Positions 21,957-25,918 of a DNA stretch of 25,918 nucleotides are shown here, in pieces; within the stretch, counting starts at the first letter, position 1; every line of letters starts with the position of its first letter. The stretch comes from an uncultured Eubacteriales bacterium (lineage in GTDB: Bacteria; Bacillota; Clostridia; Oscillospirales; Oscillospiraceae): contig UQVA01000028.1 of assembly GCA_900544405.1 (NCBI GenBank), positions 1 to 25,918 on the forward strand, written 5' to 3'. Under the pieces are notes generated by a model. It saw nothing but the letters and a program-made list of their open reading frames with translations, was not told the origin of the DNA and made no database searches. A program made the translations under genes and the position numbers.

Positions 21957-24900
21957 ACCATGGGCGCAGGCCACGCCGGTACGGCCTATCTGGCAGACGC
22001 CACCGGCCAGCTGAAGGTCGTCAAAGAAGTGGCATCCTACGCCTCCACGGCGAATCCTTTCTCCGTAAACCTGGTTTATAACTCTGACTATTTTGTCAAC
22101 AGCTCCTCTGCCTATCTGCCTCATGGCTCTGCAATGGATTTCGGCTCCGGCTGGACGCTGGACTGTGTGCAGACGCTGGCATCTCAGATCATTGGCGGCA
22201 GAGAGTACCTGCGCTATACCGACGGTGACGGCACCGAACACTATTTTTTGAAGGACAGCCGCAAGGATTCCGGCTACTATTATGATGAGGATGGCCTGGG
22301 CCTGAAAATCAAGACCGTGACCGGCGGATATGGCACTTACACTTATGAATACGACAGCAAGCACAATCTGACTTCTGTGACCGACGGTCATGTGACCCAG
22401 AACATGACGTACTCCGCCCAGGGCAACGTGACCAATACCTCCCTCAAAGGCGGCAGCCTGACCATGACCAGCAGTGCCCAGTACGATGCCAATGGCAACC
22501 GGCTGCTCTCCGTGACCGACAATGCTGGGGCAACGGTAAAGTACGGCTATTCCGGCGAACTGAGCAAAATGCTGGCACTGCCAGAGAGCGTCACAGACGC
22601 TTTGGGAAACACCACTTATAACGCCTACGATTCTTTTGGCAGAATCGAGCATACTTCTCTTGCAAATGGCTCCGGGGTGGTATATACTTATACCAAAGGA
22701 CAGTTGTCCGAACTGAGCCGCAGGACCGGCAGCACTACCCAAAATTACAGCTTCGTCTACAACTCCTTCGGACGGATGACGGAGTTGAAGGTGGGCAGCC
22801 GGACGCTGGCCAAGTACGAGTATGCCATTGGCAACGGCAACCTGACCAAGCAGACCTATGGCAACGGGGCTTCCGTGTCCTTCACCTATGACAACCGGGA
22901 CCGGGTGACTACCCGGACGACATCGGATGGCAAGACGAGAACCTACCGCTATAATGAGGACAGCCGCTTGAGCAGTGTGACGGACAGCGACGGTCGGACC
23001 ATTCAGTATCTGTATGACGGTCTGGACCGGCTGACAAAATGCACGGTTCTGCAGGACGGTAAGGAGATCCTGACCACCGGCCAGAGTTACAACCTTGCTG
23101 GGCAGGTCGAAGACCAATACTGGACTGTTGACGGGAAAACCCATTGGCGAGAATACGCATACGATGAGGCTCCTGCAAGATATGCAGAAGGACTCCTGAT
23201 CGGAATGCGGAATGAAATCGGCGATGAGCTGGAGTTCCACTATGACGACCTTGAACGCCTGACCAGAATGGACAGTGGAAAGGCCAGCCAGGCGTACACA
23301 TATGAACAGGACACCAGCGGGAATGAAACGACTCGCATTAAAAAATATGTTGCACAATTCGGAAGCAACGTGGTATGGTCGAGCGAGTTTACCTATGACG
23401 CTGCGGGGAATATTACCCACGAAAAGACTAGCAATGGTGATTGGGACTATAAATATGACATCCAAGGGCAGCTGATAAAGGCCACCAACGGTACAGTCAC
23501 CTATACCTTCACCTATGACGATGCTGGAAATATTCTTACCGCTTCAGATGGCGCTCAAACACACACTTACCTCTATGATGACGAGGATTGGAAGGATCTG
23601 CTTATGGCCTTTGATGGCCATGAGTTCGAATACGATGGCAGCGGCAATCCCACCACCTACTACAACGGTCGGGATTGGACCTTTGGCTGGACCGGCGGAT
23701 GGACGCTGAGCAGTGCATCCAGCAGCAGCGATACCGGCGAGAGCAGCATTGGCTACACCTATGACCTGGACGGCATCCGTACCGGTAAGACCGTCACGGA
23801 AAAGGTCTACCATACCCATAAGTTCACCGTAAATAAGGTTGTGGCAGCAACTTGTACCCGGCGAGGATTTACGCTCGTTACTTGCTCCTGTGGTGCTGTC
23901 CGAGCGGTTGACTACATTGAGCCAACCGGACACAACTATGAAGAAACAGAAGTCGTGGCACCCACCTGCACAGAAGATGGTTATACTCTGGAAACCTGTA
24001 CAAAGTGCAGTGCAACGCAGAAGACCAACACTGTTACCAAGCTGGGACATCTTTGGGTCGTAAACCGGGCCACAAACACGCAGAAGTGCAGTCGCTGCGG
24101 AGCCAAAGAGTCTATCGTAGTTATTCCAGTCCAGCCCACAAAGCCAACATCCGCTATGGATGCGGGGGAGGGCACCGACGAGACGCTTCCACCGGTCGTG
24201 GATGAAGAAGTGCCAGAGGAGACAGTTCCACCGGAGGAAGATGCCGATGTTCCAGACGACATCGGAAGCTACGACATTGAACCCCAGGCTGCAAGTGCAA
24301 TTATCGATTCCGAAACGACCTCCTCTTACAGCTACATCTACGCCAGTGGGAAGCTGCTGCAGGAGAAGGTTACGACCAACGGGACCACTGAGACCCATAA
24401 CTTCTTCTACGACAATACCGGAAAACCCTACGCCATGCAGGTGGACGGAACCACCTACTATTACATCACCAACCTGCAGGGCGACGTTATGGGCCTGGTG
24501 GACACCAGCGGCAACTCCGTGGCGAGTTACACCTATGACCCCTACGGCAAGCTCCTCACAGCCACTGGCACCCTGGCCGAGAAAAACCCGCTTCGCTACA
24601 GAGGGTACTACTACGACTCCGAAACGGGGTTTTACTACCTCCAGTCCCGCTATTATGACCCCGCCACAAGACGGTTCGTAAATGCAGATGCTTACGCATC
24701 TACTGGGCAGGGTATCTTGGGAATAAATATGTTTGCCTACTGCCTTAATGGGCCGTTAACATACGTTGATAGCCAAGGTACAGATGCCATTCTCTTATTT
24801 GATGAAGACTTTACAGGTCATGTCGGTGCTCTAGTTCAAGATGAAAACGGAACGTGGTGGCACTTCTACTGGGGAACTGAAGATAACTGGTTGCGATACG

Positions 24901-25265
24901 CTTCAGTTCTAGGTATAGATGTCCCGGTATTAACCTGGTGTGAAGAATACGAAGGCGAAGCGGACTTAGAATCAATAAATGCCAGCGGGCAATACAAAGC
25001 GGGATATACGGATATGCTTTACTTGCAAGGCGACTTTTCTTCCAGTGTATCCGAAATGCAACAGAGTGACGGGCCATATAACCTGTATAAGAGAAATTGC
25101 ACACAGGTCACACTTTCAACACTGTCTCATGCCGATACCGATTACAAGGATATTCTTTCCTTTGCATCGAAATTTATCCTTCCTGCGACTTCTTTCTACT
25201 CAGTTAAAGTAATTACCCAATTGTCGAACCGCTCATGGAAAAACGAAATGAGGTGTCTAGAATGA
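21462..25265 (+). CDS. Chimeric integrase-RHS repeat protein with variable toxin-like tip
   Basis: 1267-aa open frame. Residues 1-165 are integrase; from about 166 (MGAGHAGTAYLAD) it is an RHS/YD-repeat protein, a family whose repeats form a shell around a C-terminal toxin. YD repeats run from about 290 to 780, a Cys-rich block of zinc-ribbon-like repeats from 783 to 883 (ATCTRRGFTLVTCSCGA; PTCTEDGYTLETCTKCSA; QKCSRCGA), then an acidic Pro-rich linker and the RHS core (about 985-1106, including DPYGKLLTATG, RYRGYYYDSETGFYYLQSRYYDP). The tip (1107-1267) has His1120 (GHVGAL) and Asn-Cys1213 (KRNCTQ), suggesting a permuted papain-like fold. The normal RHS N terminus and any signal peptide are missing, so export by the original route is unlikely. 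Confidence 0.85.
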   Translation: MASIEEEGTRGKHLSYKIRVCLGRDENGRQISKAMRWNPPEDMTPAKARKEAQRVAAVWEAEQKEAFERQKAQQEGRKTDYTFGQFVDEVWVPLCVRDGSHRPSTVAMYTNILKVMRPHFEELLLSGISGIQITQYLTWLRNDYRTQYGKPLAEKSIKHHYYTYNTMGAGHAGTAYLADATGQLKVVKEVASYASTANPFSVNLVYNSDYFVNSSSAYLPHGSAMDFGSGWTLDCVQTLASQIIGGREYLRYTDGDGTEHYFLKDSRKDSGYYYDEDGLGLKIKTVTGGYGTYTYEYDSKHNLTSVTDGHVTQNMTYSAQGNVTNTSLKGGSLTMTSSAQYDANGNRLLSVTDNAGATVKYGYSGELSKMLALPESVTDALGNTTYNAYDSFGRIEHTSLANGSGVVYTYTKGQLSELSRRTGSTTQNYSFVYNSFGRMTELKVGSRTLAKYEYAIGNGNLTKQTYGNGASVSFTYDNRDRVTTRTTSDGKTRTYRYNEDSRLSSVTDSDGRTIQYLYDGLDRLTKCTVLQDGKEILTTGQSYNLAGQVEDQYWTVDGKTHWREYAYDEAPARYAEGLLIGMRNEIGDELEFHYDDLERLTRMDSGKASQAYTYEQDTSGNETTRIKKYVAQFGSNVVWSSEFTYDAAGNITHEKTSNGDWDYKYDIQGQLIKATNGTVTYTFTYDDAGNILTASDGAQTHTYLYDDEDWKDLLMAFDGHEFEYDGSGNPTTYYNGRDWTFGWTGGWTLSSASSSSDTGESSIGYTYDLDGIRTGKTVTEKVYHTHKFTVNKVVAATCTRRGFTLVTCSCGAVRAVDYIEPTGHNYEETEVVAPTCTEDGYTLETCTKCSATQKTNTVTKLGHLWVVNRATNTQKCSRCGAKESIVVIPVQPTKPTSAMDAGEGTDETLPPVVDEEVPEETVPPEEDADVPDDIGSYDIEPQAASAIIDSETTSSYSYIYASGKLLQEKVTTNGTTETHNFFYDNTGKPYAMQVDGTTYYYITNLQGDVMGLVDTSGNSVASYTYDPYGKLLTATGTLAEKNPLRYRGYYYDSETGFYYLQSRYYDPATRRFVNADAYASTGQGILGINMFAYCLNGPLTYVDSQGTDAILLFDEDFTGHVGALVQDENGTWWHFYWGTEDNWLRYASVLGIDVPVLTWCEEYEGEADLESINASGQYKAGYTDMLYLQGDFSSSVSEMQQSDGPYNLYKRNCTQVTLSTLSHADTDYKDILSFASKFILPATSFYSVKVITQLSNRSWKNEMRCLE

Positions 25266-25678
25266 CCTTCAATAATACGGATGCGCGGATATTGCGAATT
25301 GCGATTATCTTTGTTGAAGTGCTATCCCTTTTTGTTTTCTTTGTTCAAAACTTCGCAATTACTTATCCAGGCCCCCCTATGCCTATAAGTGCTGTATTTT
25401 TTGCTGCTATTCATTCGACATCGAATTTCTTACTTTGCATTTTTGGGGTTCGGATTAAATTACTGCAAAAATCTATTTCTTGTGCATTACTCTTTTTAAG
25501 CATCTGCATTCTGTGGATATTCCTCGCATATGGTTTTAAGATACTCTTCATGTTTCTCTTAGCCCCAAAAAGCTGCATTAATATCAATCTTGAAGGGATG
25601 AAATCTTTTGTACTGTGCTTAATTGAGATAGGATATCGTATTGCAAGCGTTATCCTCACATCGAAAGATTCCCAATAA
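25262..25678 (+). CDS. Four-helix membrane protein, candidate immunity protein
   Basis: 138-aa hydrophobic protein with about four membrane helices (IAIIFVEVLSLFVFFVQNFA; VFFAAIHSTSNFLLCIFGV; CALLFLSICILWIFLAYGF-like; FVLCLIEIGYRIASVIL). No family is recognised. Its ATG overlaps the RHS stop codon (ATGA), and AGGTG lies 6 bases upstream; an in-frame ATG nine codons earlier lacks a site. It is as AT-rich as the RHS tip and unlike the RHS body, consistent with tip and neighbour having been acquired together. In polymorphic toxin loci the gene immediately after the tip usually encodes immunity, so that role is inferred from position alone. Confidence 0.72.
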   Translation: MTFNNTDARILRIAIIFVEVLSLFVFFVQNFAITYPGPPMPISAVFFAAIHSTSNFLLCIFGVRIKLLQKSISCALLFLSICILWIFLAYGFKILFMFLLAPKSCININLEGMKSFVLCLIEIGYRIASVILTSKDSQ

Positions 25679-25715
25679 TCACGGGTGGCTCGAAGCGGTC
25701 AAGGAGAATTTAAGT

Positions 25716-25739
25716 ATGAAGCGCTATTTGTCTGTTTAA
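25716..25739 (+). other. Seven-codon open frame (possible gene remnant)
   Basis: An ATG preceded by AAGGAG at 9 bases opens MKRYLSV and stops. It lies in the 100-bp gap between the membrane protein and the lipoprotein gene. With a good ribosome site but almost no body, it may be the leftover start of a deleted gene or a short leader. Confidence 0.3.
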
Positions 25740-25778
25740 CAATTTAAATCCACACCATATGCAAGGGAGGAAAATCCG

Positions 25779-25918
25779 ATGAGAAAGGCATTTTTTTGCA
25801 TTTTGCTCGTGGCAATCATGTTATTCATGACGGCTTGCCCCAATCCGCTGGTAAGAATACGGCAGCCCTGTAATCAGCCAAACACTGTATGGCAATCGGA
25901 GGATGGCCGCATCACGTT
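25779..25918 (+). CDS. Small lipoprotein (partial, runs off the window)
   Basis: The first 46 residues are visible. A basic start (MRK), a hydrophobic stretch (AFFCILLVAIMLFM) and the lipobox MTAC with Cys20 form a lipoprotein signal peptide, so the protein is lipid-anchored outside the membrane. The mature part begins PNPLVRIRQPC and continues TVWQSEDGRIT. A GGGAGG site lies 8 bases before the ATG. Small lipoproteins of this kind are often found near RHS genes in gut Clostridia (from memory, unverified), so it may be part of the same toxin-neutralising or accessory set. The 3' end is outside the window. Confidence 0.78.
   Translation, partial: MRKAFFCILLVAIMLFMTACPNPLVRIRQPCNQPNTVWQSEDGRIT

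Noticed and set aside
21870..23465. 531-aa minus-strand open frame opposite the RHS gene
   Set aside because: It is a shadow of the repeated YD codons, with no ribosome site or recognised domain.

Overview
The window looks like the chromosome of a gut-type Clostridia, probably Oscillospirales. This is inferred from the G+C-rich backbone, the Firmicutes-type gene families (RecD2, ComF, MreB, HxlR, DivIVA-like, FliB-like) and short palindrome-rich intergenic repeats at the left edge. No rRNA or species marker is present.

Layout. 1-300: non-coding repeat mosaic. 332-1618 (minus): metal-dependent amidohydrolase. 1678-8968 (minus): a complete F1Fo ATP synthase operon, read right to left as atpZ-atpI-atpB-atpE-atpF-atpH-atpA-atpG-atpD-atpC. 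It has a good promoter at 8940-8968 and an intrinsic terminator at 1678-1711. The rotor subunit carries two ion-site carboxylates, which suggests Na+ coupling. 9102-13015 (plus): recD2-comF-mreB, tightly packed. 13069-13918: divergent HxlR regulator and cupin gene. 14075-16411 (plus): unknown protein, DivIVA-like coiled coil and FliB-like Cys-cluster protein as one operon. 16539-16614: tRNA-Ala(GGC) with a consensus promoter.

16615-21323 is a small (about 4.7 kb) integrated element. The 3' part of the tRNA gene is repeated at 21276-21323 (47 of 48 bases identical), giving attL/attR-like ends. A complete tyrosine recombinase sits at the left end and a serine recombinase at the right end. Between them are two opposed gene sets: a leftward set (84-aa protein, winged-helix protein, 61-aa protein) and a rightward set (78-aa protein, small HTH protein, SHOCT membrane protein). 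The rightward promoter has an uninterrupted AT-dinucleotide tract as its spacer, so it could be switched by slippage. No relaxase or capsid gene is seen.

Immediately right of attR is the start of a second, different tyrosine integrase, suggesting tandem accretion at the same tRNA. It is cut after about 165 residues and continues in frame into a large RHS/YD-repeat protein (chimera 21462-25265). The RHS protein ends in an AT-rich variable tip with a His...Asn-Cys arrangement like circularly permuted NlpC/P60 (papain-like) domains. A four-helix membrane protein overlaps its stop codon and is a candidate immunity gene. A small lipoprotein gene runs off the right edge. The right end therefore looks like a polymorphic-toxin locus whose original 5' end was replaced by an integrase fragment, or a chimeric assembly join at about 21957.
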